Shown: positions 34,609-44,135 of the stretch, piece after piece
Position numbering within the stretch: the first letter of the stretch is position 1
Layout: each line of letters begins with the position of its first letter
Assembly: GCF_019656215.1 (NCBI RefSeq)
Contig: NZ_BPLK01000002.1
Location: 1 to 64,000 of the forward strand
From: Apilactobacillus zhangqiuensis
GTDB lineage: Bacteria; Bacillota; Bacilli; Lactobacillales; Lactobacillaceae
DNA length: 64,000 nt
Reading direction: 5' to 3'
Program-made: the position numbers and the translations under genes
Notes under the pieces: model-generated
The model's input: only the letters and a program-made list of their open reading frames with translations
What the model was told of the DNA's origin: nothing
The model's database searches: none

Positions 34609-36231
34609 ATGATAACTGTAACTAACATGGGATTACATTTTTCAGGTAAAAAGTTATATGAAGATGTAAACCTAAAATTCACACCTGGTAACTGTTATGG
34701 GGTTATTGGGGCCAATGGTGCTGGTAAATCAACTTTTCTAAAAATGCTAGAAGGAAAGATTGAACCCACTAGTGGTAGTATCTCAATCGGTAAGAATGAA
34801 CGAATTTCTAGTTTAAACCAAGATCACTATGGCTTTGAAGATTGCGAAGTTCTAGATACTGTTATTCAAGGACACGAAAAGCTTTACAAAATCATGAAGG
34901 AAAAGGATGCCTTATACGCTAAGGAAGACTTTTCTGATGAAGATGGTGTTAAGGCTGCTGAATTAGAAGGTGAATTCGCCGAAATGGACGGATGGAACGC
35001 CGAAGCCGATGCATCACAATTGCTACAAAGTGTGGGAATTGATGAATCATTACATTACGAAAAGATGAGTGAACTTTCTGAAGGACAAAAGGTGAAGGTC
35101 TTATTAGCTCAAGCTTTATTCGGTAACCCAGATATCCTACTTCTTGACGAACCTACCAATGGTTTGGATAACCATACCATTGAATGGCTACAAGACTTCT
35201 TGGCTGATTACGAAAACATCGCCATTGTTGTATCCCATGATAGATACTTCCTAAACCAAGTATGTACCATGATGTGTGACGTTGACTTTAAGAAGATTTC
35301 ACTATACGTTGGTAACTATGACTTCTGGTTGAAATCAAGTCAACTAGCAGCTAAGATGCGTCAAGACGCAAATGCTAAGAAGGAAGACCAAATCAAAGAA
35401 TTGAAGGAATTTATCGCTCGATTCTCTGCTAACGCTTCTAAGTCAAAACAAGCAACTTCAAGAAAGAAACAATTAGACAAGATTACACTAGATGATATTC
35501 AACCATCATCACGTAAATACCCATTCATCAAGTTTGAAAAGGAACGTGATTTAGGAAATGACTTAGTTTCTGTTAAGGGTGTTTCAAAGACAATCGATGG
35601 CAAGAAGATTCTGGACAACATTACCTTTACTCTTCGTCCTGGAGAAAAGACTGCTATCATCAGTAGAAGCGACGTTGCTACTACTGTTCTAATGCAAATT
35701 CTTGCTGGTAAGATGGAACCAGACGAAGGTGAAGTAGTATGGGGTCAAACTACTCGTACTAGTTACATGCCAAAGAACATCAATTCTGATTTCGAAGATG
35801 ATTCATTAACTATCATTGATTGGTTAAGACAATTTGCTTCTAAAGAAGAAAGTGATGATCCATTCCTACGTAGTTTCTTAGGTAGAATGTTATTCTCTGG
35901 TGATAATATCCAAAAACAAATCAAGGTATTATCAGGGGGAGAAAAGGTTCGTTGTATGTTATCTAAGATGATGTTACAAAAGGGTAACGTATTGATGCTA
36001 GATGATCCTACAAACCACTTGGATATGGAATCAATTACTGCACTAAATGATGCTTTAATTCCATTTGATGGATCAATTATCTTTACCTCTCACGATAGAG
36101 AATTTGTTCAAACTATCGCTGACCACATTATTGAAGTATCTGATAAAGGGATGGTTCAAAGAGCCGATACCCACTACGATGATTTCGTAAATCATCCAGA
36201 TGTTCAAAAACAAGTCGAAGAATTATACTAA
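34609..36231 (+). CDS. ABC-F ATPase, YkpA/YbiT type
   Basis: 540 residues, two ATPase domains without membrane segments, typical of ribosome-associated ABC-F proteins. The first domain has GANGAGKST, LSEGQKVKV and LLLDEPTNGLD. The linker (IARFSANASKSKQATSRKK) is the YkpA type. In the second domain the P-loop is degenerate (ISRSDVATT), a trait also seen in B. subtilis YkpA, and the Walker B reads LMLDDPTNHLD, with Asp for the catalytic Glu. ATG 34609 follows GGAGG; the frame extends to TTG 34588, which lies upstream of the ribosome site. A translation-factor role is inferred from the family. Confidence 0.88.
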   Translation: MITVTNMGLHFSGKKLYEDVNLKFTPGNCYGVIGANGAGKSTFLKMLEGKIEPTSGSISIGKNERISSLNQDHYGFEDCEVLDTVIQGHEKLYKIMKEKDALYAKEDFSDEDGVKAAELEGEFAEMDGWNAEADASQLLQSVGIDESLHYEKMSELSEGQKVKVLLAQALFGNPDILLLDEPTNGLDNHTIEWLQDFLADYENIAIVVSHDRYFLNQVCTMMCDVDFKKISLYVGNYDFWLKSSQLAAKMRQDANAKKEDQIKELKEFIARFSANASKSKQATSRKKQLDKITLDDIQPSSRKYPFIKFEKERDLGNDLVSVKGVSKTIDGKKILDNITFTLRPGEKTAIISRSDVATTVLMQILAGKMEPDEGEVVWGQTTRTSYMPKNINSDFEDDSLTIIDWLRQFASKEESDDPFLRSFLGRMLFSGDNIQKQIKVLSGGEKVRCMLSKMMLQKGNVLMLDDPTNHLDMESITALNDALIPFDGSIIFTSHDREFVQTIADHIIEVSDKGMVQRADTHYDDFVNHPDVQKQVEELY

Positions 36232-36237
36232 TATCCT

Positions 36238-36277
36238 AAAAAAGACATGATTGAATTATTAATCATGTCTTTTTTTA
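36238..36277 (+). terminator. Intrinsic terminator
   Basis: AAAGACATGATT and AATCATGTCTTT form a perfect stem, then seven T. Confidence 0.92.
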
Positions 36278-36292
36278 ACAAAATATCAAAAA

Positions 36293-36309
36293 TGTTACCA
36301 AAATGTTAA
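36293..36309 (+). promoter_or_regulatory. WalR-like box before C39-like gene
   Basis: TGTTAC-CAAAA-TGTTAA fully matches TGTWAH-N5-TGTWAH. A -10-like TATTCT lies at 36330-36335. Confidence 0.6.
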
Positions 36310-36404
36310 AACTTATTTACAGAATAGTTTATTCTAAGCAATTAAATTTTGTTTGTATTATATTATAAATATAAATAATAATTTATGGATGGAGTGGAGA
36401 CATA

Positions 36405-37286
36405 ATGAAGAAAATATTATCTGCACTTGGTGTGGTAATGTTTTTAGGTGTAGTTATCGTCGCATTGGGCGTAGCTCATTCTGATACATCAAACGCAGAA
36501 AGTCAGAACTATACCATTAGTTCAGCGCGAAACCAAAATGCAAGAATCGTTAACAAAAACAACGTAGATACTTACGTTTCTCCTTACAAAGAAGGAGTAA
36601 AGGTAATGAAGAAAATTAATCTTCAAAACCAACTTGTTCAATTAACTCAAGTAGCTAAGCTAAAGAAAGCTGTTTACTACAAGATTAGTTACCAAGGAAT
36701 CAACCAAGGATGGATTAGCTCAAGAGATTTGAGCAAGACTAGTGTCTACGAAATTCCTTTCGTATATACAAGTCAACACTTCCCATTCGATGCACCAAAC
36801 GGTTGTGAAGGTACTGCTTTAAAGATGGCACTTTCAACTAGAAGTATTGGTTTAAACAAAGGGATTAAGTACTTCTTAGACAGAATGCCAAGATCTACCA
36901 ATCAAAACTATGGTTTCGTAGGAAATCCATTCGCTAAGAATTACACCAGCCAAAACTGGACAATCTTCCCAAGAGCTCTAGCTAAGTACGGACGTACCTA
37001 CAGAAAGACTGTTTACAATTTCAGTGGTTCATCAAAGAACCAAATCATCAATGAAATCAAACATGGTAACCCAGTCATCTCATACACTGGATATCGTATG
37101 AAGAAGCCTACTGGACACACTCTAGTGGTTGTTGGATACAAGAAGGGATTCTTCAAGATGGCAGATCCATCATCATGGAGATACCAATTTAAGACCGGTA
37201 AGAGCAACCCAGTATTCTGGGTTTCAACTTCACAATTTATGAGTCTATACAACTATGAAGGTAAAATGGCCGTTGTAGTTCGTTAA
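36405..37286 (+). CDS. Secreted C39-like cysteine peptidase (YvpB type)
   Basis: 293 residues. A signal peptide or N-terminal anchor (1-32), an SH3/GW-like region (about 45-115), then a C39_2-type papain-fold domain with C134 in PNGCEGTAL, H238 in GHTLVVVGY and D254 in ADPSS. Such proteins are common in Gram-positive secretomes; the substrate is unknown, and peptidoglycan or protein processing are both possible. ATG 36405 follows GGAGTGGAG. A WalR-like box upstream suggests a link to the wall. Confidence 0.82.
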   Translation: MKKILSALGVVMFLGVVIVALGVAHSDTSNAESQNYTISSARNQNARIVNKNNVDTYVSPYKEGVKVMKKINLQNQLVQLTQVAKLKKAVYYKISYQGINQGWISSRDLSKTSVYEIPFVYTSQHFPFDAPNGCEGTALKMALSTRSIGLNKGIKYFLDRMPRSTNQNYGFVGNPFAKNYTSQNWTIFPRALAKYGRTYRKTVYNFSGSSKNQIINEIKHGNPVISYTGYRMKKPTGHTLVVVGYKKGFFKMADPSSWRYQFKTGKSNPVFWVSTSQFMSLYNYEGKMAVVVR

Positions 37287-37287
37287 T

Positions 37288-37323
37288 AAAAAAGAAGCAC
37301 TCGATATGAGCGCTTCTTTTTTT
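37288..37323. terminator. Bidirectional terminator
   Basis: AAAGAAGC and GCTTCTTT with inner CTC/GAG pairing, between convergent genes. Confidence 0.9.
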
Positions 37324-39127
37324 ATACATATTTTTCTGTCAACTTGATGAATTCATTAACATCTTTTTCGATTAATTTAACGCCAGCTTCCCAGAAGTCA
37401 GGTTTTGTTAAATCAACTCCTAGGTGTTTGCTTGCTAGTTCTTCGGTTGTCATATTAGCGGTATCTCGTAGTAGTGAGATGTATTGATTTTCGAAGTTAT
37501 CGGTAGTTTGTGCTTTTGCGTAGATTCCTAGACTGAATAGGTAACCGAATGTGTATGGGAAGTTATAGAACGGAACATCGTCGATGTAGAAATGCATTTT
37601 GCTTGCCCAGAAGTGTGGTGAGTAGGTAGATAGTGATTCACCGTATGCATCTTTTTGAGCTTGTAGCATTAGTTCATTGATTTCGTTAGCCGTTAAAATA
37701 CCATTCTGTCTCTTTTCATAGAAACGAGTTTCGAATAGGAATCGAGCGCGGATGTTTAAAAACATTGCCACAGGGTTATCCATCTTGGCATTTAACAAGC
37801 TAATCTTTTCTTCGTCAGTCTTAGCTTCTTTCACGTTTGCGTCTGAAACGATTAGTTCACCGAATGTTGAGGCTGTTTCGGCAACGTTCATTGCATAATC
37901 CTGACGGAAGTAAGGAAGATCATTAATGACACTGCTGTGGAATGCATGACCTAATTCGTGAGCAATGGTGGATGCATCATTAGGTGAGCCAGTGAATGTT
38001 AGGAAAATTCGGGCTTCACCAGTTTCTGGTAGATCTTGCATGTAACCACCAGGTTCCTTGCCAGGACGATTTTCAGCTTCAATCCATCTGTTTTCAAATG
38101 CCTTTTGGGCTAACTTAGCCATCTTAGGTGAAAAACTATTGAATTGCTTGATAATGAATTCGGCAGCTTTGTCGTAAGTGAATGTCTTTGATTTTTCATT
38201 ACCAATGTTAATTGGTGCAGCGACGTCTTCCCAACCAATCTTATCCTTGCCGATTAATTGGGCTTTGCGGTTCAAGAACTTGATTAGGATATCCTTGTTA
38301 TCGTTGACGACTTGCCACATGGTATCAAGAGTTTGCTTGGACATGCGATTAAGTTCTAGTGGGTACTTTAAGAAATCGTTAGTACCATGGAATTTGTAGT
38401 CTAGTAAACGACTACCAGATAGGTGATTTAAAGTATCAGCAAATAGGTTTTGATTGTCTTCAAACGCTTCTTCCCATTTTGGCATTAAATCTTGTCGATA
38501 CTTAGCATCAGCGTTACCTAGAATTTCGTTATCTGCTTGGCCGGCCGATAAAGTCTTAGGATTGCCATCTTCGTCTCTAAAATCAACGTTAACGCCAGCG
38601 ATTAATGTGCTGTAATGATTCGACCATGCACTTAATCCTTCTAAATTCATTTCAGAAATGATGGCTTCGTTAGTGTCATCGAGTAGTTCTTTTCCGAAGT
38701 GCCTCTTTTCTTCTAAAGCAAATGCGATAGTGTCTAGACCAGGTTGTTTAATTAGCTTTTCAAAACTGGCGTCAGATAAATCAGCAAGTTTCTTTTGTAG
38801 TAGTTGTTCGATTTGGGCAGCTTTGACGTCTAGTGATTGAATCTTATCAATCATTGGTGGAACTTCTTCGTTGTTAACATCGTCAGAATGTTTACCATTT
38901 ATGTACATCGAAGCTTGAATAATGCCGGCTTGAATTTTTTGCAAGAAATCGGTTAGTTCTGAAAATCTTGAGAAGTGATCGTCATCATCAGCGAAATTAT
39001 ATTCGTTAATTGCTTGCCTAAATGCTTCGATTGATTCAGAAATGACGGATAACTTATCAGTTAGTTCTTTACCATGTAATCCCCCGGCAAAGATAGAATC
39101 TAAATCCCAGTTAAGCGAGTATTTCAT
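37322..39127 (-). CDS. pepF: Oligoendopeptidase F, M3 family
   Basis: 601 residues, the usual PepF length. The zinc motif is in TIAHELGHAFHS, with the downstream Glu in MNVAETASTFGE. N-terminal WDLDSIF and C-terminal PFYNFPYTFGYLFSLG are PepF features. It cleaves short peptides in the cytoplasm. ATG 39127 follows GGAGGGG. It is the last gene of the minus-strand run, separated from the upstream genes by a terminator. Confidence 0.93.
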   Translation of the reverse strand: MKYSLNWDLDSIFAGGLHGKELTDKLSVISESIEAFRQAINEYNFADDDDHFSRFSELTDFLQKIQAGIIQASMYINGKHSDDVNNEEVPPMIDKIQSLDVKAAQIEQLLQKKLADLSDASFEKLIKQPGLDTIAFALEEKRHFGKELLDDTNEAIISEMNLEGLSAWSNHYSTLIAGVNVDFRDEDGNPKTLSAGQADNEILGNADAKYRQDLMPKWEEAFEDNQNLFADTLNHLSGSRLLDYKFHGTNDFLKYPLELNRMSKQTLDTMWQVVNDNKDILIKFLNRKAQLIGKDKIGWEDVAAPINIGNEKSKTFTYDKAAEFIIKQFNSFSPKMAKLAQKAFENRWIEAENRPGKEPGGYMQDLPETGEARIFLTFTGSPNDASTIAHELGHAFHSSVINDLPYFRQDYAMNVAETASTFGELIVSDANVKEAKTDEEKISLLNAKMDNPVAMFLNIRARFLFETRFYEKRQNGILTANEINELMLQAQKDAYGESLSTYSPHFWASKMHFYIDDVPFYNFPYTFGYLFSLGIYAKAQTTDNFENQYISLLRDTANMTTEELASKHLGVDLTKPDFWEAGVKLIEKDVNEFIKLTEKYV

Positions 39128-39176
39128 ATTTTCCCCTCCAAAAAACTTAATTGAAATAATTATATCAGTTTATGTT

Positions 39177-39216
39177 AAAAAGCCACCTAGAAATGATTAT
39201 CTAGGTGACGTTTTTT
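39177..39216 (-). terminator. Terminator after DUF2075 gene
   Basis: CACCTAGA pairs with TCTAGGTG, then GCTTTTT on the minus strand. Confidence 0.8.
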
Positions 39217-40427
39217 TATAGCTTTTTATAATCGTCTAATAGACGTTTGCGTAGTTCTTTGTTGTGAACAAAGATGTATAAACCTTTAACACCACGTTTT
39301 AGTAAAACATTGGCCGAGTTTAGTACAAGTTGTTCTTTAATCTTTTCGAACGCCACAGGATCTGCCATGTCTTTTCTCTTCTTTAGTGATTCTACATCTG
39401 TGAACTTACTCATTTCAACGTGGACGTTATCACCATCAAGATAGATAGGCGGTCCTAATATGACACCGACGTAGTTTAAATCAAAACCTTGGCAGGTAAA
39501 CATTGAACCGACTTCATTAACGGTTTCTGGAATTTCTGCCCATGGGGTTTGCGTATAATTATACTGATCCCATGGCATTTTGAAGTCTGGTTCAGTCACA
39601 TAGTGTTTACCACCGTCTAGTGTTGATGGATATCCAGAAGTGGAAACGATTCTAGAAAGACCAACTTCCTTGTTTCTAGCAAAGATGGCCTTGCGCATTT
39701 CTTCGGCGTTATCGAATATGCGGAAATCGTAATCTTTTTTTGCGTCAGCAGGAAGTGGTGTTAGTTTACCATCCGTAAATGTATTAATCCATTTTACCAG
39801 TGAATCACTGGCGGTCATTCTGAATTGATGAGTTAGATGATATTCGCCATTGGTGTATGGGTCAATAATATGATGAAGTCTTTCTAAATTCCAAAACGAT
39901 TTAGTTCTAAGTACTTGGCGGTGGTCAAATACCAAGATGGTAATTTGAGAACGATTGATGATTTCTGCTAATTGATTATCGTAGTAGAAATTATTGTAAT
40001 GATCACCACGTGATAACAATAGATGAGCTTCATCGATAATTGTAATATCGACATCTTGATGGTTTTTATCGTTTTGATTAATGAAGGAAGTGGGGCGGTT
40101 AAAGTTCTTCTTTAAAACGTTGTCCTGATTTCCAGCCATCTTCTTGTATACCTTTAGGATTTCGGGATGATTAACCAAGAAATAGTTATTAGTTTGGTAT
40201 AACGGACTGCTTTTTTCATGTGCCATTTGTTGAATGTCATAGAATAACTTGCTTAAAATGACAGATTTACCGGTTCCTGCATCACCGTAAATCGTGAAGA
40301 CAGCATGGGTATCGTCGTTTAAATGATCGATGGCAAATTGCTTAATTTCTTCGACTAAGCTAGATTGTTCATCGGTAAGTTGCTTGGTTGGTGCAAGCTT
40401 ATTATCAGCAGCATTACTGTTGTCCAT
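39216..40427 (-). CDS. DUF2075 / Schlafen group 3-like ATPase
   Basis: 403 residues. Walker A GDAGTGKS, Walker B TIIDEAH, HQFRM and TCQGFDLNYVGVILG match the DUF2075 family of superfamily 1 helicase-like ATPases. ATG 40427 is chosen because AAGGAG sits just before it, overlapping the stop of the MetF-like gene; the longer frame from 40490 runs inside that gene. Nucleic acid substrate and role are not known. Tight coupling to a MetF-like gene is unusual. Confidence 0.8.
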   Translation of the reverse strand: MDNSNAADNKLAPTKQLTDEQSSLVEEIKQFAIDHLNDDTHAVFTIYGDAGTGKSVILSKLFYDIQQMAHEKSSPLYQTNNYFLVNHPEILKVYKKMAGNQDNVLKKNFNRPTSFINQNDKNHQDVDITIIDEAHLLLSRGDHYNNFYYDNQLAEIINRSQITILVFDHRQVLRTKSFWNLERLHHIIDPYTNGEYHLTHQFRMTASDSLVKWINTFTDGKLTPLPADAKKDYDFRIFDNAEEMRKAIFARNKEVGLSRIVSTSGYPSTLDGGKHYVTEPDFKMPWDQYNYTQTPWAEIPETVNEVGSMFTCQGFDLNYVGVILGPPIYLDGDNVHVEMSKFTDVESLKKRKDMADPVAFEKIKEQLVLNSANVLLKRGVKGLYIFVHNKELRKRLLDDYKKL

Positions 40428-40441
40428 TGAATGATGCTCCT

Positions 40442-41239
40442 TTATAAATTGTGCTTGATGTTTTCGAATACTCGATCGGATACCATCCAATCGTTGTGAG
40501 TATATAAATGAATACCATTAACGTGGTGTTCATACAAATCATTGATTTGATTAACTGCAAAATTAATTCCTTCATCTAATAGGTTATCAGTTTTTTCAAA
40601 AAATTCTGGCATTTTGACGTCATTGTGTGCTAGATAGTGACGCTTAAATGAATCGGTAATTGGCATGATTCCGACGCGAATAGGTACATTAATACCATAT
40701 TCACGTGTTTTTTCTAGAAACTTATAAATGCGATCATTATCGAAACACATCAATGATATTAGACTATCAACACCAGCGTTTACCTTTTCCTTTAGGTACT
40801 CGATGTCTTCTGTAAGGGAATTAGCAAGTGCGTGGATGTCAGGATAACAACCGGCGATAACATTAATTTTTGAATCTTTATCTAGTTGATGCACATATTT
40901 AATCAAATCACTAGCGTAATTAAAGTCATCTTCGATATGCATGTTGTGATGGATGTTTCCACGGACTAATAAAAAGTTATGGATTTTCAATTCCATTAAC
41001 TCATTAAAAGCTTTTTTGATTTGTTCTTTTGTATGCGTTAATCCAGTTAAGTGGATGACAACAGGGATGTGTAAATCCGTCTGAATGTATCTGGCACATT
41101 GGACCATTTCTTCATATGAATAGCGACTTAGATTACTAATTGAAACAAAGTCTGGCTGCCATTTATGCAAATAATGTTTCATTTGTAGCAAATCGGTCGG
41201 GTTGGCCTCAATTTCAACAGAGAAGGTTTGCTCTCTCAT
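40442..41239 (-). CDS. MetF-like methylenetetrahydrofolate reductase family protein
   Basis: 265 residues with the TIM-barrel pattern of MetF: VEIEANPTD in place of SFEFFPP, HLTGL, NFLLVRGNIH in place of the LRGDP motif, YASDLIKYV, GCYPDIH, LKEKVNAGVDSLISLMCFDND and PIRVGIMPI. It is shorter and more divergent than standard enzymes and has no metE neighbour. It would use FAD to reduce methylene-THF, but the changed RGD motif makes a different substrate possible. ATG 41239 follows AAAGGAAA. The downstream DUF2075 gene begins 15 bases after its stop. Confidence 0.75.
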   Translation of the reverse strand: MREQTFSVEIEANPTDLLQMKHYLHKWQPDFVSISNLSRYSYEEMVQCARYIQTDLHIPVVIHLTGLTHTKEQIKKAFNELMELKIHNFLLVRGNIHHNMHIEDDFNYASDLIKYVHQLDKDSKINVIAGCYPDIHALANSLTEDIEYLKEKVNAGVDSLISLMCFDNDRIYKFLEKTREYGINVPIRVGIMPITDSFKRHYLAHNDVKMPEFFEKTDNLLDEGINFAVNQINDLYEHHVNGIHLYTHNDWMVSDRVFENIKHNL

Positions 41240-41288
41240 GGAAATTTCCTTTCAACTTGAATTCATATTAACATTCTATCACGAAACA

Positions 41289-41327
41289 CAAAAAAAGCGT
41301 TATTAACAATATGTTAATAACGCTTTT
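41289..41327 (-). terminator. Terminator of phosphoglucomutase gene
   Basis: AAAAGCGTTATTAACA pairs perfectly with TGTTAATAACGCTTTT around a 3-base loop, with a T-run on the minus strand. Confidence 0.93.
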
Positions 41328-41330
41328 AGA

Positions 41331-43064
41331 TTAGACAAGTTGTTCAATTAATTGATCGACAGCTTCTTCGTAAGTCTTTAGTTTGTTGTTAACTGTGTCT
41401 TTGGAATCATCGACAGTACCTAAGTAGAATTTAATCTTTGGTTCTGTTCCTGAAGGACGAATAGCAAACCATGTACCATCACTTAACCAGTACTTTAGTA
41501 CGTTAGCTTCAGGTAGTTCGATTTTTTCGGTAGAACCATCAGCATTGGTCTTAGTAGATGTTTGGAAATCTTCAAGTGATTCAACTTTTTGATTGTTGAA
41601 TTCGTTCAATGGGTTTGAACGTAGTTCGTTCATGATGTTAGTCATTTTTTCTTTTCCTTGAATACCACTGAATGTCTTAGAGATGGTCTTTTCTTCGTGA
41701 TAACCATACTTCTTGTAGATTGCTTGAAGACCATCGTATAAAGTTTGACCTTTTTGCTTGTAGTAAGCAGCAACTTCAGCAAGTAAAACGGTTGATTGGA
41801 TAGCATCCTTGTCACGAACGAAAGGCTTGATTAGGTAGCCAAAACTTTCTTCAAAACCAAATAGGAAGGTGTGAACCTTGTTTGCTTCGAAGTCCTTAAT
41901 CTTTTCGGCGATGTACTTGAAACCAGTAAGGACGTTTTGCATTTCAACACCGTAGTTGTTAGCAATCTTGGTAGCTAGTTCGGTAGACACGATTGACTTA
42001 ACAACTGTTCCGTCTTCTGGTAAATCGTTTGCATCCTTTTTGGCAGTTAGAATGTAGTCTAATAGGACGGATGCGATTTGGTTACCAGTCATTAGTTCAT
42101 ATGAACCATCTGGTTGTCTTACGGCTGCACCTAAACGGTCAGCATCAGGATCGGTAGCGATTAAAACATCGGCGTTTTCTTCGTTACCAAGTTTGATGGC
42201 ATAGTTGAATGCTTCTGGAAATTCAGGATTAGGAAAGTCCACAGTTGGAAATTCTGGATCAGCAATTGCTTGTTGTTTTACTAATGAGTAGTTTTTAAAA
42301 CCAACATTATCTAAAGCACGGCGACAGATAATCTTACCTGTACCATGTAGTGGGGTGTAGACGAATTTTAATTCCTTACCAACTTGCCTAATTAAGTCGT
42401 GGTTAACGTTAACTGTCTTGACGTTTGCTAGGTAGGCATCATCAACGTCTTCACCAATAACTGATAGAAGTTGTTTATCTCTTAGTTCTTTTACGTCGGC
42501 AACATCGATTGCAAAGACGTCATCGGCTTTTCTAACGTAGTCGGTAATCATGTCAGAAGCCTTTGGTGGCATTTGACCACCATCTTCACCATAAATCTTG
42601 TATCCATTATATTGCATTGGATTATGACTGGCGGTAATCATAACACCGGCAAAAGTATGTAGGTGTCTAATTGCAAATGATAATTCAGGGGTAGGGCGAA
42701 TATCATCAAATACATAAGCTTTAATGTTATGTTGTCCTAAGACTCTGGCTGTTTCGTATGCAAATTCCTTTGAGTGGTATCTGGAATCAAAACTGATGGC
42801 AACTCCACGGTTCTTTGATTCTTTATCTAATGTATCCATGTATGATGCTAGACCTTCGGTAGCTTGTCTAACTGTGTAGATATTCATACGATTAATACCG
42901 GCACCGATTAAACCACGCATACCAGCGGTACCAAATGACATGTTAGTACCAAAAGCATCGTTAATTTCTTCGTTGTTATTAGCGATTTTTGCTAGGTCGT
43001 GTTTTACGGATTCGTTTAGATTAGGTTGATCAACCCATTTTTGATATAAGTCTTGTGCATTCAT
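41331..43064 (-). CDS. pgcA: Phosphoglucomutase, alpha-D-phosphohexomutase family (PgcA type)
   Basis: 577 residues. Catalytic S146 in TASHNPMQYNGYK, metal loop DPDADRLG, sugar-binding GFEESFGYL and phosphate-binding RPSGTEPKIKFYL are all present. It interconverts glucose-1-P and glucose-6-P, feeding UDP-glucose synthesis, which galE (54528) then uses. ATG 43064 follows GGAGAC. Monocistronic. Confidence 0.92.
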   Translation of the reverse strand: MNAQDLYQKWVDQPNLNESVKHDLAKIANNNEEINDAFGTNMSFGTAGMRGLIGAGINRMNIYTVRQATEGLASYMDTLDKESKNRGVAISFDSRYHSKEFAYETARVLGQHNIKAYVFDDIRPTPELSFAIRHLHTFAGVMITASHNPMQYNGYKIYGEDGGQMPPKASDMITDYVRKADDVFAIDVADVKELRDKQLLSVIGEDVDDAYLANVKTVNVNHDLIRQVGKELKFVYTPLHGTGKIICRRALDNVGFKNYSLVKQQAIADPEFPTVDFPNPEFPEAFNYAIKLGNEENADVLIATDPDADRLGAAVRQPDGSYELMTGNQIASVLLDYILTAKKDANDLPEDGTVVKSIVSTELATKIANNYGVEMQNVLTGFKYIAEKIKDFEANKVHTFLFGFEESFGYLIKPFVRDKDAIQSTVLLAEVAAYYKQKGQTLYDGLQAIYKKYGYHEEKTISKTFSGIQGKEKMTNIMNELRSNPLNEFNNQKVESLEDFQTSTKTNADGSTEKIELPEANVLKYWLSDGTWFAIRPSGTEPKIKFYLGTVDDSKDTVNNKLKTYEEAVDQLIEQLV

Positions 43065-43225
43065 AATAAAGTCTCCAATAAACTTATTTAAATTACATTT
43101 TAAGTATAGTTAAATCACTATACCGCGTCAATTTTATTACGCATGAGATAAGTGTATATTGTTGAACTTAAACAAATCTTTATGTTAAGTTACATCTAAT
43201 ATATACGTAAAAGAGGTAGATAATA

Positions 43226-43882
43226 ATGGATAAAAATGAAGAAATTATTAAAACTGCTCATCGTCGTTATGCGACAAAAAAGTTTAACGCAAGCAAGAAA
43301 ATTTCAGACAAAGATTGGGATACTATCATGGAAGTAGGTAGACTTTCACCTAGTGCATTTGGCTTTGCACCATGGCAATTCCTTTTAATTGAAAGTGAAG
43401 ATTTAAAAAAGGATATCTATGAAGACGCTTGGGGTGCTCAAAACAGTTTAAATGGTGCCAGCCACTTCTTAATTATCTTAGCTAAAAAGGGTATCACTGC
43501 AACTAGTAAGTATGTTCAACACATTACTGAAGATGTTAGTGGTCACCATTTTGCTCCAGATTCACCATTCTCAAAGAAGTTTGATGATTTTCAAAAGACA
43601 CAATTTGATTTAACTGATGACAGAAAGAGATTTGATTGGGCATGCAGACAAACATACATTCCATTAGCTAACATGATGACTGCAGCAGCTGAATTAGATA
43701 TTGATAGTTGTGCGATTGAAGGATTCAACCGTTCAAAGATTGAAAATATTCTAACTGAAAAGGGAATTTTAGATCCTAAAGAATGGGGCGTTTCAGTAAT
43801 GGCTGGTTTCGGATACCGTGACCAAGATATTACTCCTAAGAAGCGTCAACCAATGGATGAAATATATAGAGTAATTAAATAG
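43226..43882 (+). CDS. NAD(P)H nitroreductase, NfsB-like
   Basis: 218 residues. HRRYATKKFN at the FMN-phosphate site, RLSPSAFGFAPWQF and the C-terminal VMAGFGYRDQ are hallmarks of NfsB-type nitroreductases; the length fits. It reduces nitro compounds or quinones with NAD(P)H and FMN. ATG 43226 follows AGAGGTAG. Single gene. Confidence 0.9.
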   Translation: MDKNEEIIKTAHRRYATKKFNASKKISDKDWDTIMEVGRLSPSAFGFAPWQFLLIESEDLKKDIYEDAWGAQNSLNGASHFLIILAKKGITATSKYVQHITEDVSGHHFAPDSPFSKKFDDFQKTQFDLTDDRKRFDWACRQTYIPLANMMTAAAELDIDSCAIEGFNRSKIENILTEKGILDPKEWGVSVMAGFGYRDQDITPKKRQPMDEIYRVIK

Positions 43883-43913
43883 AAAAAAGCCACCTATTAT
43901 AGGTGGCTTTTTA
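43883..43913 (+). terminator. Intrinsic terminator
   Basis: AAAAGCCACCTA pairs with TAGGTGGCTTTT around a very short loop, then T-run. Confidence 0.92.
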
Positions 43914-44023
43914 ATTTTATAAGAAACAAGCATTTATGATGCGTTACATAATATATAATGCGTAACTTTTAAAAATATGGATGAAAAGTATATCTAAACC
44001 GTTGATATAACAACATTTTACCA

Positions 44024-44051
44024 TTGACATGGCGTCGATATGAGTTATTAT
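44024..44051 (+). promoter_or_regulatory. Promoter of fatty acid cluster
   Basis: TTGACA (44024-44029), 16-base spacer, TATTAT (44046-44051). An AAGGGGG Shine-Dalgarno-like run at about 44063 has no gene behind it; only a five-codon frame starts at 44088. Confidence 0.75.
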
Positions 44052-44119
44052 CAGTTGAAAAAAAGGGGGAATTAATTAAAAATAAATGAGTGGTATTTTA
44101 TAGATACTATCGAGAAAGT

Positions 44120-44135
44120 AAACTAAATTCAGTTT
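44120..44135. promoter_or_regulatory. Inverted repeat before fabH
   Basis: AAACTAAATTCAGTTT is self-complementary except for one pair, just ahead of the fabH ribosome site and inside the expected transcript. It could be an operator or an RNA hairpin. It is not a clear FabT box. Confidence 0.4.

Noticed and set aside
40428-40490. Longer start for the DUF2075 gene
   Set aside because: It lies inside the MetF-like gene in another frame; ATG 40427 has AAGGAG at correct distance.
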